Shown: positions 19,839-20,160 of the stretch, piece by piece
Layout of the letters: each line of letters begins with the position of its first letter
Position numbering within the stretch: position 1 is the stretch's first letter
Source: Phoronis australis
Lineage: Eukaryota; Phoronida; Phoronidae
DNA length: 20,160 bases
Assembly: GCA_002633005.1 (NCBI GenBank)
Contig: NMRA01000218.1
Span: 5,243-25,402 of the forward strand
Direction of reading: 5' to 3'
Notes under the pieces: generated by a model
What the model was told of the DNA's origin: nothing
The model's database searches: none
What the model saw: the letters and a program-made list of their open reading frames with translations, nothing else
Made by a program: the position numbers and the translations under genes

Positions 19839-20160
19839 TCCTTGGCTGCCGCAAAAAAATAAAATGAAAGCCCGTTCAAAACTCTATCTAAAGTGGTATT
19901 TTGTCAAACACGATAACATTCATGTGACTAGCAAAAAATCAAATAGAGAGCATACAATCAACTACAATAAAGAACAATAGATGGCGCAACATGACGGACG
20001 AGCCATGCTTTAAAGTAGGACAGTGCTGGCTGGGTCAGTCTGGGTCAACTAGGCATAACCAAAACAAAGTGAACTGAAAGCCAGCCACTTGCGCGCTTGC
20101 ACAGGGACAACGGTATCCGAAAATCTCGAATAATTCAAAAAGTAGACGTCGTAGCGCAAA
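19839..20160. other. Right-end stretch, nothing firmly recognised
   Basis: It carries CAATAGATGGCGC (19975-19987), the inverted match of GCGCCATCTATTG at 1898-1910. The last 100 bases are richer in CpG (GCGCGC, GACGTC) than the rest, which could be near a promoter or a repeat. A 28-codon plus-strand frame beginning at about 19992 is too short to support. Confidence 0.35.

Noticed and set aside
19992-20078. Short plus-strand frame starting ATGACGGACGAG as the first exon of a gene
   Set aside because: It has only 28 codons before a stop, no recognisable motif and no clear promoter; the slightly higher CpG content is not enough.

Overview
The window looks like animal (metazoan) nuclear DNA. Coding sequence is split by GT-AG introns, non-coding DNA is AT-rich and makes up most of the window, and there is a tRNA-derived SINE plus several foldback or duplicated repeats. 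Nothing in it is bacterial or viral. Two gene fragments are recognised with confidence by protein family. The combination fits an invertebrate or basal deuterostome, but the sequence alone does not fix the species.

Left part (1-2600, plus strand): the last two coding exons (573-764 and 1560-1768) of an RCCD1-like gene (RCC1 domain-containing protein 1). The splice phases join exactly. Upstream exons lie outside the window. A polyadenylation signal at 2595-2600 is followed by a tRNA-derived SINE (about 2636-2775).

Middle part (about 3836-11160, minus strand): the last four coding exons of an adhesion GPCR of the ADGRA group (GPR123/GPR124/GPR125 family). They encode 1015 residues: the whole seven-transmembrane domain and an unusually long cytoplasmic tail of about 690 residues, ending in a PDZ ligand (ETSV). 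All three introns between these exons are phase 2. RCCD1 and ADGRA are convergent (tail to tail), with roughly 1.2 kb between their inferred 3' ends. The inferred ADGRA 3'UTR holds a tandem duplication and a 68-nt foldback.

Right part (11161-20160): 9 kb in which I could not identify the ADGRA extracellular exons (LRR, Ig, HRM, GAIN/GPS), although they should lie upstream on the minus strand. It holds a MITE-like foldback (13951-14140) with related motif copies nearby, a perfect 22-bp palindrome (16397-16418), a diverged direct repeat (17523/17811), a 12-bp perfect inverted repeat (17729-17757), a G-run/C-run foldback (19807-19838) and one weak candidate membrane-protein exon (16864-16950).

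The two genes show no obvious functional link: RCCD1 is a chromatin/mitosis factor, ADGRA a membrane receptor tied to Wnt and polarity signalling. The most interesting points are the expanded ADGRA tail, which carries a repeated serine-rich motif including two exact DSGxxS (beta-TrCP-type) sites, and the structured elements in its 3'UTR.
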